Source: Acidovorax delafieldii
GTDB taxonomy: Bacteria; Pseudomonadota; Gammaproteobacteria; Burkholderiales; Burkholderiaceae_C
Length of the DNA: 64,000 nt
NCBI RefSeq assembly: GCF_007993815.1
Contig: NZ_VJWE01000011.1
Location: forward strand, 1,054,001 to 1,118,000
Direction of reading: 5' to 3'
Shown here: positions 1 to 9,253 of the stretch, piece by piece
How the letters are laid out: each line of letters opens with the position of its first letter
How positions within the stretch are numbered: the stretch's first letter is position 1
Position numbers and translations under genes: made by a program
Notes under the pieces: model-generated
What the model saw: the letters and a program-made list of their open reading frames with translations, nothing else
Database searches by the model: none
What the model was told of the DNA's origin: nothing

Positions 1-525
1 GCGGACGTGATGTTTGTGCTCTACACCAACGAAGAGCCGCCCTTTTTCAAGACCCCGCTGATGGGCAGCCAGGTGCACGCCCAGGCCTTGTTGGCTCGTG
101 GGGCGCCCGTGGTTGCGATGCTGTCGCTGGAGACCATGGGGTACTTTTCCAGCGCCGAAGGGTCGCAGAAGTACCCCTGGCCCCTGAACCAGTTCTACCC
201 CACGCAGGGTGATTTCATCGCTTTTGTGGCGACGCCTGGCGACCTGGGGTTGGTGCGAAAGGTGGTGCGGTCCTTTCGGTCCCACGCGGCGCTTCCGTCC
301 GAGGGCATTGCGGCGCCCCGCTTCATCCCCGGCGTGGACTATTCAGACCATGCGGCCTATCTCGACGCGGGCTATCCCGCGTTGATGGTGACCGACACCG
401 CCCCTTATCGCTATCCCCACTATCACACCGGCCAGGACACTCCTGACCAGGTGGATTTCGACCACCTGGCTCGCGTGGTTCAGGGGCTAGAAGGTGTTGT
501 GCGCGATCTTGCACACCGGCCTTAG
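1..525 (+). CDS. M28-family zinc peptidase, C-terminal part
   Basis: The reading frame is open at base 1, so the start and N-terminal half lie outside the window; 174 codons remain. The visible part begins ADVMFVLYTNEEPPFF, where the Glu-Glu pair after Asn is the catalytic/zinc region of M28 aminopeptidase-like metallopeptidases. The segment DYSDHAAYLDAGYPALMVTD and the late HYHTGQDTPD with its zinc-type histidine also fit the family. M28 enzymes hydrolyse peptides through a two-zinc centre, but the substrate cannot be read from this fragment. The gene is convergent with the esterase gene, whose stop lies 34 bases away. Export cannot be judged without the N-terminus. Confidence 0.8.
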   Translation, partial: ADVMFVLYTNEEPPFFKTPLMGSQVHAQALLARGAPVVAMLSLETMGYFSSAEGSQKYPWPLNQFYPTQGDFIAFVATPGDLGLVRKVVRSFRSHAALPSEGIAAPRFIPGVDYSDHAAYLDAGYPALMVTDTAPYRYPHYHTGQDTPDQVDFDHLARVVQGLEGVVRDLAHRP

Positions 526-558
526 CGCGTCGAAGACCGAGCGGACGCGTGTGGAGAG

Positions 559-1836
559 TCAATGCCTCGCAGCGCGCGGATGCTCCAGAAAAAACCGCAG
601 CATCTCCTGCGTGGCGTCCACGCCGCACGGGTCGGTGTGGCTGCCGCCCGCGTGCCCACCGGCCCACGCGTGCCCTGCGCCGTGCAGTACCCAGTGTTCT
701 GCCACCACCGTGCCAGTCAGTGCGCTGGCCGACGGGGCGCTACCCGCCACGGTGTACACCTTGCGGGTGTAGCTCTGGCCACCACGGGACTGGCCCTGGT
801 GCACGGTCTCCACCGTCGTCTGGCCGTCACCTGGAGCCGTGGCCAGTGCTGACAGCGTTGCCTCGATGAGCTGTTCACCGTTGTGTGCATGTACGGTGGT
901 GTCGGCGTCGCCGTGGAACACGATCACCGGTGGGGGTGGCAGGGCTGGGGCGTCAGCGGCATGGTGGGTCGCCGCACCGGGTTTGGCCCCGTTCTTCATC
1001 GCCGACAGTGCGCCCATCACGTTGTGCGCGGCACCCGCCTGCAGGCCGGAGTGCACGCCCACGGCCGCAAACAGGTCGGGGTATTCGCGGCCCAGCAGTG
1101 CGGCCATGGCGCCGCCGGCCGACAGGCCCGCCACGTAGACGCGTTGCGCATCCACCGGGTGGCGCGCCATCACATCCCGCAGCATGGCCACGATCAGCGC
1201 GGGCTCGCCGCCGCCCCGGTGCTGGTCGCCGGGGCGAAACCAGTTCCAGCAGCCGTTGGGGTTGGCGCTGTGGGGTTGCTCGGGGTACAGCACCAGAGCG
1301 TTGGCGGGCGCGGCTGCGTCGTTCATGCCCGTGCCGGTCGCAAAGTCCACCGGGTTCTGCGTGCAGCCGTGCAGCATCAGCACCAGGGACATGGGGGTGC
1401 CTGCCGTGGCGCCCGGGGGCACGTACAGGTGGTAGTGGTGCGGGTTGTGCCGAGCGCCCGGGGGGGTGAAGGCCACGCGGGAGAAGCTGTCGGGCGACTC
1501 CGCCAGCGGGTGGTGGCTGGAGGCGGGGCGTGGTGTGGCCGGGGGCTGTGCCTCTGCGGGCGGAGCGTGGGTGCTGCGGTCGATGACCACGGCGTCTTCC
1601 ACCTCTTGCGCGGTGTGGGCACTGCGCCAGCGGGGGGCGTTCCCTGCCGTGGGTTCGGGCTCGGGCGCGTGCAGCGGGGGGGCGCTTGTGCTGGCGGGTG
1701 CGGGAGGGGGGCCATGGCGCGCCACGGCCTCGCCCAGGGTTTGCTGGATGGCCCGCGTGGCGTCGGCCAGTTGGCCGCTGCGCACCAGCTGGGTGGCTTC
1801 GCCCATCAGGCGCTTGAGGTTCAGGTTCCAGTCCAT
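559..1836 (-). CDS. PHB depolymerase-family esterase (alpha/beta hydrolase)
   Basis: A 425-residue protein. The N-terminal ~120 residues (MDWNLNLKRLMGEATQLV, then a Pro/Ala-rich linker) precede an alpha/beta-hydrolase domain. Residues 156-162 read HGCTQNP, an oxyanion-loop signature of the LpqC/PHB-depolymerase family. GLSAG at 237-241 is the lipase box with nucleophile Ser239, and GDAD and GHAW segments near the C-terminus are likely to supply the Asp and His. The start at 1836 is chosen over the longer frame because AAGGAG lies just upstream. No secretion signal is obvious, so the enzyme may act on intracellular polyester or other esters. Its upstream neighbour on the same strand is a ribbon-helix-helix protein. 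Confidence 0.85.
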   Translation of the reverse strand: MDWNLNLKRLMGEATQLVRSGQLADATRAIQQTLGEAVARHGPPPAPASTSAPPLHAPEPEPTAGNAPRWRSAHTAQEVEDAVVIDRSTHAPPAEAQPPATPRPASSHHPLAESPDSFSRVAFTPPGARHNPHHYHLYVPPGATAGTPMSLVLMLHGCTQNPVDFATGTGMNDAAAPANALVLYPEQPHSANPNGCWNWFRPGDQHRGGGEPALIVAMLRDVMARHPVDAQRVYVAGLSAGGAMAALLGREYPDLFAAVGVHSGLQAGAAHNVMGALSAMKNGAKPGAATHHAADAPALPPPPVIVFHGDADTTVHAHNGEQLIEATLSALATAPGDGQTTVETVHQGQSRGGQSYTRKVYTVAGSAPSASALTGTVVAEHWVLHGAGHAWAGGHAGGSHTDPCGVDATQEMLRFFLEHPRAARH

Positions 1837-1894
1837 GGGGACTCCTTGGTGGTGGGTGCGGGCACGGGCGACGCTCTGCGGTCTGTGTACGGAT

Positions 1895-2320
1895 TCAATG
1901 CATGCGCCCGGCCAGCGCGGCCTTGACGGCTGCACTGGCGTGGAATGCGCCCAAGACCGTCACCGAGGCGATCGTGGCCTGCGCCAGTGCGGGCGGCACG
2001 TCGTCGTCGATGCTGGCCAGGCCCAGCACACGGATCTCCAGCGCCTGGCCTGCTGCCAACACGGCCTCCAGCTCGGCCCGGCCAAAACGCTGCAGTCCCA
2101 GCACAAGCATCTTGCGGGCCACCACCTGGCGCACCGCGTCGTTCTGGGCGGTCAGCTGGTTGCGGATGGCGGTGCGGATGAAGTCGGTGCGGTTGGCGTA
2201 AAAGCCCTCGGACACCAGCAGGTCAATGTGGCCCAGGTCCACAAAACCGAGGTTGATGGTGACCTTCTCGGACTCGGGCACCTTGCTGCGTGCGGGGGCG
2301 GTGGGAACCAGGTTGCTCAT
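1895..2320 (-). CDS. CopG/ribbon-helix-helix-like regulatory protein
   Basis: A 141-residue protein. Residues ~15-60 (EKVTINLGFVDLGHIDLLVS, then EGFYANRTDFIRTAIRNQL) have the beta-strand plus two-helix pattern of ribbon-helix-helix DNA-binding proteins. The remainder is an unassigned C-terminal domain. The start at 2320 follows GGAG; the longer in-frame extension has no ribosome site. The gene lies 58 bases upstream of the PHB-depolymerase-like esterase in the same direction, so co-transcription and a regulatory link to polyester metabolism are plausible inferences. No operator was identified. Confidence 0.7.
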   Translation of the reverse strand: MSNLVPTAPARSKVPESEKVTINLGFVDLGHIDLLVSEGFYANRTDFIRTAIRNQLTAQNDAVRQVVARKMLVLGLQRFGRAELEAVLAAGQALEIRVLGLASIDDDVPPALAQATIASVTVLGAFHASAAVKAALAGRMH

Positions 2321-2447
2321 CAAGCACACTCCAAAAAACATCCAAACAGATGGTTTATGGATGGAATATGGATGGTGGTTGGCTGCTTTGCAAGAGCTGC
2401 CCAAAAAGAATGGGGCCTACGGGCCCCAGGAGGTACTGCATGCGCTC

Positions 2448-2506
2448 ACTACCAAAATGGTAGCAAACAAGCCATGTTTCTGTAGCGCTAGCGCCCGGTT
2501 TTGCCT
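2448..2506 (+). repeat. Dispersed Comamonadaceae-type repeat, copy A
   Basis: Degenerate member of the family found ten times in this window. It opens with a short inverted repeat (CTACCAAAATGGTAG), followed by a GTAGCGCTAGCGCC core and a GGTTTTG tail. It lies in the 297-base gap between the ribbon-helix-helix gene and the PPOX gene. Confidence 0.6.
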
Positions 2507-2533
2507 GAAATTTGCCCCGGAGACCCGCAGGAT

Positions 2534-2556
2534 GGCGGTGCAGATGCTGCACCGCC
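2534..2556. repeat. Perfect hairpin downstream of the PPOX gene
   Basis: GGCGGTGCAG, the triplet ATG, then CTGCACCGCC: a perfect 10-bp stem with a 3-base loop, 61 bases past the stop of the PPOX gene. No T-run follows on either strand, so it is not a canonical intrinsic terminator. It could block RNases or assist factor-dependent termination. Confidence 0.6.
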
Positions 2557-2617
2557 CTGGGGAAAGGGGCTCCACTCACACCCTGCAGGCCGATCCCGAG
2601 GGATCGTCCACAGGCGC

Positions 2618-3121
2618 TCAGAACAGCGTGAGTTCCTTGTGTTCACCCAGGCTGCGCGGCGGCTCGCCAGTGAAGGCGGCCTTGGCCATCTGGAACAGCT
2701 GCACCATCTTGCTCTCGTCCACGTTCCAGTATTCGGCGTGGCGAACGCGCACCACCAGCAGTGCCAGGTCCGGGTCGGTCGCTCCGCCGGGGAACCACGC
2801 CTTGGCCAGGGGCGACCACAGGGCTTCCTTGAGCGCGCGGTCGTCCACAAAACGCGCCTGGCCTGACACAGACACATAGCGGTCCTCGCCCGGGTCGGCG
2901 TACGACACATTCACCTCCCCATCGGTCAAAAGGCGTTCGTACAGCTCGCCCGACTGGGAGATGAAGAAGTACAGCTCGGCCTGTTCATCGAGCTGCCGGT
3001 TTTGCGTGGTGAGCGGGTGCGCGTGCAGCATGCCTGTGGACGTGCGGTGCGTGAGCATGCCAAAACGGATGTCCTTGATGAGCTTCCACAAGGTGTCGTG
3101 GGCGGGGGAATTGGGGTGCAT
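2618..3121 (-). CDS. Pyridoxamine 5'-phosphate oxidase-family (general stress 26-like) protein
   Basis: A 167-residue protein of the split-barrel FMN-binding class. It contains the strand pattern RFGMLTHRTSTGMLHAHPLT, ELYFFISQSGELYERL, and VSGQARFVDDRALKEALWSP. These are the hallmarks of the general stress protein 26/PPOX family, which binds FMN or related cofactors; the substrate is usually unknown. The start at 3121 follows a strong GGAGG. It appears monocistronic, with a YjdM-like gene upstream on the same strand. Confidence 0.85.
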   Translation of the reverse strand: MHPNSPAHDTLWKLIKDIRFGMLTHRTSTGMLHAHPLTTQNRQLDEQAELYFFISQSGELYERLLTDGEVNVSYADPGEDRYVSVSGQARFVDDRALKEALWSPLAKAWFPGGATDPDLALLVVRVRHAEYWNVDESKMVQLFQMAKAAFTGEPPRSLGEHKELTLF

Positions 3122-3269
3122 GGGGCCTCCAGCAGGTGGTAGGGAATCAATCGAAGAGTGCGGGCACTGCAATCGATTGACTCTAGGCACCATGGGGCGG
3201 CCAGGGCGTCGGCGGGGAACGCCGATGCCTGTGGGCGGTTGTCTGACACAGGGGCGCCGCCCTCCTCCA

Positions 3270-3626
3270 TCAGGCCTTCTTCAAGAACTCCGACTTCAGC
3301 AGCATGCTGCCCAGGTCCGTCTTGCAGTCCACGTTGTGGCCATCGGCACCATCCACCAGGCGGATGCTCTTGATCTTGGTGCCCTTCTTGAGGGTGGACG
3401 ACGAACCCTTGACCTTGAGGTCTTTCACCAGGATCACCGCGTCGCCGTCGGCGAGTGGATTGCCATTGGCATCCCGGACGATGCCGTCGCCTGCATCGGC
3501 GTCGGCGTCCGCTGCATCGGCCACCTGCGGCCATTCAAAGGCGCAGTCGGGGCACACATAGTTGCTGCCATCCGGGTAGGTGTTCTCCTGGCCGCACTGG
3601 GGGCAGGCGGGAGCGGTGTGGGGCAT
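3270..3626 (-). CDS. yjdM: YjdM/PhnA-family zinc-ribbon protein
   Basis: A 118-residue protein. The N-terminus carries a zinc ribbon, [13 protein letters not shown] followed by CPDCAFEW (CxxC...CxxC). After a short acidic spacer ([10 protein letters not shown]) comes the conserved C-terminal domain [15 protein letters not shown] and [12 protein letters not shown]. This is the YjdM family, historically called PhnA, although it is not phosphonoacetate hydrolase and its molecular role is unknown. The start is set at the ATG preceding the first zinc-ribbon Cys pair; the long upstream extension is arginine-rich out-of-family sequence. Confidence 0.9.
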   Translation of the reverse strand: MPHTAPACPQCGQENTYPDGSNYVCPDCAFEWPQVADAADADADAGDGIVRDANGNPLADGDAVILVKDLKVKGSSSTLKKGTKIKSIRLVDGADGHNVDCKTDLGSMLLKSEFLKKA

Positions 3627-3688
3627 GGTGGGGTCCTCTCTGTCGTTGTTGTAGTGGTTGTGAAATGGGTGCGCAAAGTGTCGCCGCT

Positions 3689-5851
3689 TCACAGCGGCGC
3701 GCGTTGCTCCAGCGCAAACGGCGGCAGCCCTTTGAGCAGCCGCTGGCCGTAGCTGGTGCGCGTCAGGCGCTTGTCGTAGCAGTACACATGCGCCATGTCT
3801 TCTTCGGTGCGGATCGCGCGGCCTACCCATTGCGCCAGGCGGATGGCGGTGGCGGGCACCACCAGCTCGCTGAAGGGGTCGCGCCCCACGGCGCGCAGCC
3901 ATTCGGCGCGGGCTTCGCCCACGGGGTCGTCGGGCGGGGCAAAGGGCAGCTTGGTGATGAAGACCGACTCGCACAGGCGCCCCGGCAAATCCAGCCCCTC
4001 GCCAAACGACTGCATGCCGAAGATGACCGAGGGCTCGCCGTTTTCCACCCGCTCGCGGTGGCGGCGCAGCAGCTGTGTGCGCGGCAGCGCGTTCTGCACC
4101 AGCACCACGCTGCGCATGGCGGTGGGCAATGCATCCACGGCCTGGCGCATCTGCTCGCGCGAGGTGAACAGCACCAGTGCGCCGTATTCCACGCGGGCAA
4201 TGTCGTGCAGCAGCGCGTCCACCATCTCGGTGGTGAACTGCGCGGCGTTCTTGGGGTCGGCGCGGGTCTCGGCGGCAATCAGCGTGCCCTGCGCGGCGTA
4301 GTTGAAGGGGCTGGGCACTTCGAGCGTGGTGGTGGCTTCATCGCCATGCAAGCCCGCCTCGCGCAAGAAGAAGTCGAAGTGCCCACAACTGGTGAGCGTG
4401 GCCGAGGTCAGCACCGCGCCGCGCACGGCGCTCCACAGGTGGTTGCGCAGCGTGGTGCCGGGCAGGATGGGGCTGGCATGCGCCTTGACCACGATGAAGT
4501 CGCCATCCACCTCCAGCGTGAACCATTTCGCGGCGGGTACCGCGCCCTCGGGCGCATCCTGCAGCAGCAATTGTGCGGTGGCATGCAGCGCTTCCAGGCG
4601 CGGGGCCAGCATGCCGATCTGCGCGTACAGCGTGGACAGGCGCTTGGCCTCGTCGGGCTTGTCGCGCATCTCGGCGCGCAGGGCTTTGCTGATGGCGCGC
4701 AGGGCGTCGAGGAAGCCCTCAGCGCTGGCGGCCAGCAGGCCCAGCGGCGCAATGAGCTGTTCGGGCAATTCGCCGCGTGGCACCCGCACGCGCGCCGGAC
4801 CCCAGGCGCTGGGCTGGCTCTTGAGCTGGGCGCCGTACACATCCATCACGATGCGCGCCAGGTCCTGCAGCGTCTGCCGCAGCTGGGCCGAATGTTTGGG
4901 GATGTCGGCAATTTCTTCGACCTCCAGCAATGCCCCAATGCGCAGGCCCCGGCTGGCAAGCCGCTCGATCCAGGTGATGCGCGACAGGTCCATGCTACAC
5001 GCAAACTGGTCGAGCGCCGTGGCGGGCAGGTGGTGGGCTTCGTCCAGCACCAGGAGGCAGTTGTCCAGCTCGGGCAACACGCGCGCGCCCAGCGATGAAA
5101 GCAGCAAATCGTGGTTGGCCACGATCACCTGCGCACCCACCAGCTCCTTGCGCTTGTCGTAGTAGGTGCACTGGCTGAAAGCCGGGCAGTGTTTGCCGGT
5201 GCACGATGCGCCCTCGGCCGCCACGGGGCTCCACACCTCGGGCTCGGGCGGTGTGTCCAGGCTGTCGCGGTCACCATCCCAGGCGCCTTTCGACAAGGTT
5301 TGTGCCATCGTCGAATAGAACTGGATGCGCGCCTCGGTTTCGTGCCGGGGGCGCTTGGCGCGGGCGGCCGCTTCCTCCTCGGCAAACAGGTCGTCTTCGC
5401 CCTCTTCCTCCGCCTCGCCCGTGCCCGCCAGGCGGTCGAGCTTGAGCTTGCACACATAGCGCCCGCGCCCCTTGGCCAGCGCAAACTTGAAGGGCTGGGG
5501 CAGCATCGCGGCCAGTGCGGGCAGGTCCTTGTTGACCAGCTGTTCTTGCAACGCCACCGTGGCGGTAGAGATCAACACCCGCGTGCCGCGCGACAGCGCC
5601 AGCGCAATGGCGGGTGCGCAGTACGCCAGCGACTTGCCCACGCCCGTACCCGCCTGGATGACGGCAATGGAGCGCGTGGGCGCGGCCTCGCCACTTTCTT
5701 CATCCACCTTGCCCAGCGTGGCGCTGCTGAACGTGCGTGCCACCTGCTGCGCCATCAGCCGCTGGCCAGCGCGGCTGCGAAAACCCTCGGTGGCCGACAC
5801 CACCGCATCGAAAGATTCAAGGGCCTGTGCGGCCCACACCTGTTGAGACAT
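3689..5851 (-). CDS. dinG: ATP-dependent DNA helicase DinG family
   Basis: A 720-residue superfamily-2 iron-sulphur helicase related to XPD/DinG. Walker A is AGTGVGKS, the Walker B/DEAH box is VLDEAHHLP, and the C-terminal SF2 motif ends [14 protein letters not shown]. Cysteines at CKLKLD and [12 protein letters not shown] lie between motifs Ia and II, where DinG holds its 4Fe-4S cluster. DinG unwinds forked, D-loop and R-loop structures with 5'-3' polarity in repair. The start at 5851 (MSQQVWAA) is favoured by homology; an ATG five codons upstream is the alternative, and neither has a strong ribosome site. An acidic insertion ([17 protein letters not shown]) sits beside the cluster region. 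Confidence 0.9.
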   Translation of the reverse strand: MSQQVWAAQALESFDAVVSATEGFRSRAGQRLMAQQVARTFSSATLGKVDEESGEAAPTRSIAVIQAGTGVGKSLAYCAPAIALALSRGTRVLISTATVALQEQLVNKDLPALAAMLPQPFKFALAKGRGRYVCKLKLDRLAGTGEAEEEGEDDLFAEEEAAARAKRPRHETEARIQFYSTMAQTLSKGAWDGDRDSLDTPPEPEVWSPVAAEGASCTGKHCPAFSQCTYYDKRKELVGAQVIVANHDLLLSSLGARVLPELDNCLLVLDEAHHLPATALDQFACSMDLSRITWIERLASRGLRIGALLEVEEIADIPKHSAQLRQTLQDLARIVMDVYGAQLKSQPSAWGPARVRVPRGELPEQLIAPLGLLAASAEGFLDALRAISKALRAEMRDKPDEAKRLSTLYAQIGMLAPRLEALHATAQLLLQDAPEGAVPAAKWFTLEVDGDFIVVKAHASPILPGTTLRNHLWSAVRGAVLTSATLTSCGHFDFFLREAGLHGDEATTTLEVPSPFNYAAQGTLIAAETRADPKNAAQFTTEMVDALLHDIARVEYGALVLFTSREQMRQAVDALPTAMRSVVLVQNALPRTQLLRRHRERVENGEPSVIFGMQSFGEGLDLPGRLCESVFITKLPFAPPDDPVGEARAEWLRAVGRDPFSELVVPATAIRLAQWVGRAIRTEEDMAHVYCYDKRLTRTSYGQRLLKGLPPFALEQRAPL

Positions 5852-6013
5852 ACAGTAGTGTCGCATGGCTTGGGGGGCCCGCCGCGCCAAGGGCGTGCTG
5901 CGCCGTCTCCATCGCCCGTCGGTTAGATGGCCTCCGGGCCTACACGGCGACGAGGGGGGCGTTTTTACGATCCACAGGACGGGACCCGCTGCGGTCCCCA
6001 TCCAGGAGACCCC

Positions 6014-6313
6014 ATGCCCCGCAACACCAACCCCGACGAACCCACCCCCGCCCCCACCGGCCCAGAACCTTCCATCGACACCACCAAACGCCAAGCCCCC
6101 GGCCCCGACACGCAGGGACCGCTGAAGGCAGGGCAGTCTGCCGCGAAGGAAGAAAAGCCCAAGCTGCCCCACGAGCGTGATGAGTCGGTGGACATGACCC
6201 ATGGCAAGCCCGACGCACAAATCGAGCAGGCCTACCGTGACGTGCAGCGTGGGTTGCAAGACACCGATCGGGGGCCACCGGCCGACAAGGCTTACCAGAA
6301 GCAAAAGCGTTGA
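6014..6313 (+). CDS. Small conserved hydrophilic protein of unknown function
   Basis: A 99-residue protein with AGGAG six bases before the ATG. The first ~40 residues are proline-rich and disordered (PTPAPTGPEP, RQAPGPDTQGP). The C-terminal half is better ordered: ERDESVDMTHGKPDAQIEQA followed by YRDVQRGLQDTDRGPPADKA. I recall related uncharacterised small proteins in Burkholderiales with the same ERDES and GLxDTDRG patterns, but no function. It is divergent from dinG and is followed immediately by a copy of the dispersed repeat. Confidence 0.65.
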   Translation: MPRNTNPDEPTPAPTGPEPSIDTTKRQAPGPDTQGPLKAGQSAAKEEKPKLPHERDESVDMTHGKPDAQIEQAYRDVQRGLQDTDRGPPADKAYQKQKR

Positions 6314-6331
6314 TAGCCTTGTGAATGCTTC

Positions 6332-6386
6332 GCTATTGATAGCTATCAGCGCTTATACAGAAAGCGCTAGCGGCCATTTTCTTTGA
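6332..6386 (+). repeat. Dispersed Comamonadaceae-type repeat, copy B
   Basis: One of the best-preserved copies: GCTATTGATAGCTATCAGCG, then CTTATACAGAAAGCGCTAGC, then GGCCATTTTCTTTG. The AGCGCTT/AAGCGCT halves form the central stem. It lies between the convergent 99-residue gene and the radical SAM gene. Confidence 0.8.
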
Positions 6387-6413
6387 AGGTGGTAGCTGTA
6401 TCGCCTGTTGCAT

Positions 6414-8351
6414 TCACCCCCGCTCGCGCAGCGCGCGCTCGATCCGGTCACGTCGCACCGTCGTCTTGGGCACCTTGAACGGGAACCACGTGCGTACGTC
6501 TTCTTCCAGACCGATGCCGTGCATGTAGTTGTAGATGGCCTTCTTGAGCGCGCCGCCCAGCGCGTCGTGGTCGACGCCCGTAGGGTCGATGAAGGCCACG
6601 TCGTTCTTGGCGAAGTCGCCCGGGGGCAGGGGCGCCAGGGTCACACCGTACTCCTCGGGGTTCTTGCCGACGGGCGAGTGCACGGTGCAGGCAAAGCGGT
6701 GGAAGAACCCGCTCTGAATGCAGCCGTTGGCGAACAGCTGGCGCACGTACTCCAGCGCGTCCACCGTATCCTGCACGGTCTGGGTGGGAAAGCCGTACAT
6801 CAGGTACGCATGCACCAGGATGCCCGCGTCGGTGAAGGCTCGGGTCACGCGCGCCACCTGGTCCACCGACACGCCTTTTTTCATCAGCGTGAGCAGCCGG
6901 TCTGACGCGACTTCGAGCCCGCCCGAGATCGCAATGCAGCCGCTGTCGGCCAGCAGCTCGGCCAGGTCGGGGGTAAAGGTTTTTTCAAACCGCACATTGC
7001 CCCACCAGCTGATGCCTGCGTTGCGCGCGATCAGTTCGGTAGCCAGCGCCTTGAGTGCCTTGGGCGGTGCGGCTTCGTCCACAAAGTGAAAGCCGGTCTG
7101 TCCCGTCTCGTGCACGATCTGCTCGATGCGGTCGGCCAGCACGGCGGCGCTGGCGCCCTCGTAGCGGCTGATGTAGTCCAGGCTCACGTCGCAGAAGCTG
7201 CACTTCTTCCAGTAGCAGCCGTGCGCCACGGTGAGCTTGTTCCAGCGCCCGTCGCTCCACAGGCGGTGCATGGGGTTGAGCATGTCCAGCAGCGACAGAT
7301 AACGGTCCAGCGGCAGGCCGTCCCAGGTGGGGGTGCCCACCTCGGCGAAGGCGATGTCGGCTTCCATCATGTTGATGTACTGCACCGCGCCATCGCCGCC
7401 TTCTCCATCATGGCGCACAAAGGTGCGCACCAAGCGCTGGCGGCCGCGCTCGCCGCGCAGGTGTTCCAGCAGCGCCAGCAATGGGCGCTCGCCCGCGTCC
7501 AGCGTCACATAGTCAAAAAAGTCGAACACACGCGGGTCGGCCAGTTCGCGCAGCTCGGTGTTCACAAAGCCGCCGCCCAGCACGGTGGCGATGTGTGGGT
7601 AGCGCGCCTTGATGGCCTGGGCGATGCGGAACGCCGCATACACGGACCCCGGGAACGGCACGGACAGCAGCACCACGGTGGGCTGGTGCTTGGCAATCGC
7701 CTCGTGCGTGAGCTGCTCCAGCAGCGCGTCCACCAGCGTGGGTGTTGCCGCCAGCGCGTTGGCCAGTGGGTCAAATGTGGGCTGGCTGCCCGCCAGCGAT
7801 TCGGCATAGCGCACAAACTCAAAGCGCTCGTCCACCGCGTCGCGCAGCACATCGGCCAGGTCGTTCAGGTACAGCGTGGCCAGGTGCTTGGCCTTGTCCG
7901 TCAGGCCCAGCGCGCCAAAGGCCCAGCCCAGCGGGTCGCCACCCTCGTCATCCACATACACGTCCAGCGTGGCAAAGCGCGGCCCCTCGGGCAGGTAGTT
8001 GCGGCCAACGATGCGGTGCGCCAGCGTGCTGTCGCGGCCTTGCAAGAAGGCAATGGCGGGGCCGATGGTGGCGAGGTAACGGTCCTTTTGCGCCGCAAAA
8101 CTTTGCACAGCGGGGCTCTGCTTTTTGGCGGGCAGCGCATCCACCTGGGCGGCCACCGCGCGCAGCCCTTCGGGCGAGAGCAGGCGCAGCACCAGTGCCA
8201 ATGCCAGGTCTTCCTGGAACGCTGTCACCCCCCGCGAACGCAGAAAGCCCGTGAGGTAGGCGGTGGAGGGGTATGGCGTGTTCAGCTGCGTCATCGGGGG
8301 GATGACGGAGAGAACGCGCTGGGCGGGTGAGGCGGGGGCGACGGCAGACAT
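6414..8351 (-). CDS. B12-binding-type radical SAM protein
   Basis: A 645-residue protein. The first ~300 residues resemble a cobalamin-binding Rossmann region (SVIPPMTQLNTPYPSTAYLT, PTVVLLSVPFPGSVYAAFRI, ATVLGGGFVNTELREL). The radical SAM barrel starts near residue 372, with cluster cysteines at 379, 384 and 387 (HGCYWKKCSFCD, spacing CX4CX2C). ISGGLEVASDRLLTLMKKGV and AYLMYGFPTQT are further radical SAM motifs. The substrate is unknown. The start at 8351 is the first ATG; a TTG five codons upstream is possible. It is transcribed alone. Confidence 0.85.
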   Translation of the reverse strand: MSAVAPASPAQRVLSVIPPMTQLNTPYPSTAYLTGFLRSRGVTAFQEDLALALVLRLLSPEGLRAVAAQVDALPAKKQSPAVQSFAAQKDRYLATIGPAIAFLQGRDSTLAHRIVGRNYLPEGPRFATLDVYVDDEGGDPLGWAFGALGLTDKAKHLATLYLNDLADVLRDAVDERFEFVRYAESLAGSQPTFDPLANALAATPTLVDALLEQLTHEAIAKHQPTVVLLSVPFPGSVYAAFRIAQAIKARYPHIATVLGGGFVNTELRELADPRVFDFFDYVTLDAGERPLLALLEHLRGERGRQRLVRTFVRHDGEGGDGAVQYINMMEADIAFAEVGTPTWDGLPLDRYLSLLDMLNPMHRLWSDGRWNKLTVAHGCYWKKCSFCDVSLDYISRYEGASAAVLADRIEQIVHETGQTGFHFVDEAAPPKALKALATELIARNAGISWWGNVRFEKTFTPDLAELLADSGCIAISGGLEVASDRLLTLMKKGVSVDQVARVTRAFTDAGILVHAYLMYGFPTQTVQDTVDALEYVRQLFANGCIQSGFFHRFACTVHSPVGKNPEEYGVTLAPLPPGDFAKNDVAFIDPTGVDHDALGGALKKAIYNYMHGIGLEEDVRTWFPFKVPKTTVRRDRIERALRERG

Positions 8352-8554
8352 GGTGGAAACAGGCAATGGGGCGATGCGGTGCCGCCGCAGGGGTCGTGGA
8401 ACCCCCGATTATCCCGGCCCGGCTTTATCCCTGGTGGGCGGGGGGCGCCGGGGGCACTGCAGCCGCGTGGGGTGTGCCGCTAGGGATGTCCTGCATCACC
8501 CTCGCGAGTCGGTGGTAGTGCGGATCAGGACAGGCCGCAAGGCGTCTTTTTGCA

Positions 8555-8574
8555 GCCAATAGCGGGCTATTGGC
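8555..8574. repeat. Perfect 8-bp hairpin in intergenic DNA
   Basis: GCCAATAG, loop CGGG, CTATTGGC, in the 287-base gap upstream of the radical SAM gene and downstream of the carbonic anhydrase gene. Outer sequences CTTTTTGC and AAGAAAAG can extend the stem imperfectly. This may be the transcript end of the carbonic anhydrase gene. Nothing else recognisable was seen in this gap. Confidence 0.5.
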
Positions 8575-8638
8575 AAGAAAAGCAACGCAGCGGACTGCCA
8601 GAGACCGCGCTATCACAGACCGCAGGGAGTGATGCAGG

Positions 8639-9166
8639 TCATCCCTGGTAGTTGTTCTTCACCCGCACATAGTGCTCGGCCGAGTACTTGAGGTACGCAA
8701 TCTCTGCATCCGTGAGCGCGCGCTGGCGCACCGCAGGGCGGCCGATGTAGAGGCACCCGCTCTCCAGCACCTTGCCGGGCGAGACCAGGCTGCCCGCGCC
8801 CAGCATCACGCGGTCTTCGATGATGGCGTCATCCATCACGATGGAGCCCATGCCGATGAGGCATTCGTTGCCGATGCGGCAGCCGTGCAGGATCACCGAG
8901 TGGCCCACCGTGACGTAGTCGCCGATGACCAGCGGCGAGCCTTCGGGCTTGCTGGCGTTGCGGTGCGACACATGGCCCATGGTCAGGTCTTGCACGTTGC
9001 TGCACACGCCCACGGTGATGCGGTTCACATCGCCGCGCAGCACGGCGTTGCACCACACCGAGCTATCGCGGCCCAGCGTGACGTCGCCGATGACCTGGGC
9101 AGAGTCGTGGATGAAAACGCCGGTGTCCAGGACCGGGGCGGTGTCGAGGTAGGGAGCGAGGGGCAT
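8639..9166 (-). CDS. Gamma-class carbonic anhydrase family protein
   Basis: A 175-residue left-handed beta-helix protein. Hexapeptide-type repeats run from GVFIHDSAQVIGDVTLGRDS to GNECLIGMGSIVMDDAIIED. Metal-ligand histidines are placed as in the CamH/YrdA group: NVQDLTMGHVSH (His65/His68) and GHSVILHGC (His89/His94). The family binds zinc or iron and includes active carbonic anhydrases as well as members without shown activity. The start at 9166 is the ATG nearest the first beta-helix coil. The gene is downstream of and co-directional with the TetR gene, with an 87-base gap. Confidence 0.9.
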   Translation of the reverse strand: MPLAPYLDTAPVLDTGVFIHDSAQVIGDVTLGRDSSVWCNAVLRGDVNRITVGVCSNVQDLTMGHVSHRNASKPEGSPLVIGDYVTVGHSVILHGCRIGNECLIGMGSIVMDDAIIEDRVMLGAGSLVSPGKVLESGCLYIGRPAVRQRALTDAEIAYLKYSAEHYVRVKNNYQG

Positions 9167-9253
9167 CTTGGTGTCAGGCTGCGTGGAAAGAACGGGCGAG
9201 CGTAGTGCAAATCGCACCTCACGCCGGTTTGCTGGACAGGGTGGTGGCGTGGG

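Noticed and set aside
883-1926. Long plus-strand frame opposite the esterase gene
   Set aside because: His/Gly/Val-rich translation without domains. It is the antisense shadow typical of high-GC codon bias, while the minus strand has a clear lipase box and ribosome site.
2411-2428. TGGGGCC/GGCCCCA hairpin as a terminator
   Set aside because: No T-run follows on either strand, and it lies upstream of the ribbon-helix-helix gene rather than after a gene.
3455-5098. 547-codon plus-strand frame opposite dinG
   Set aside because: Antisense shadow; the minus strand carries Walker A, DEAH and Fe-S motifs.
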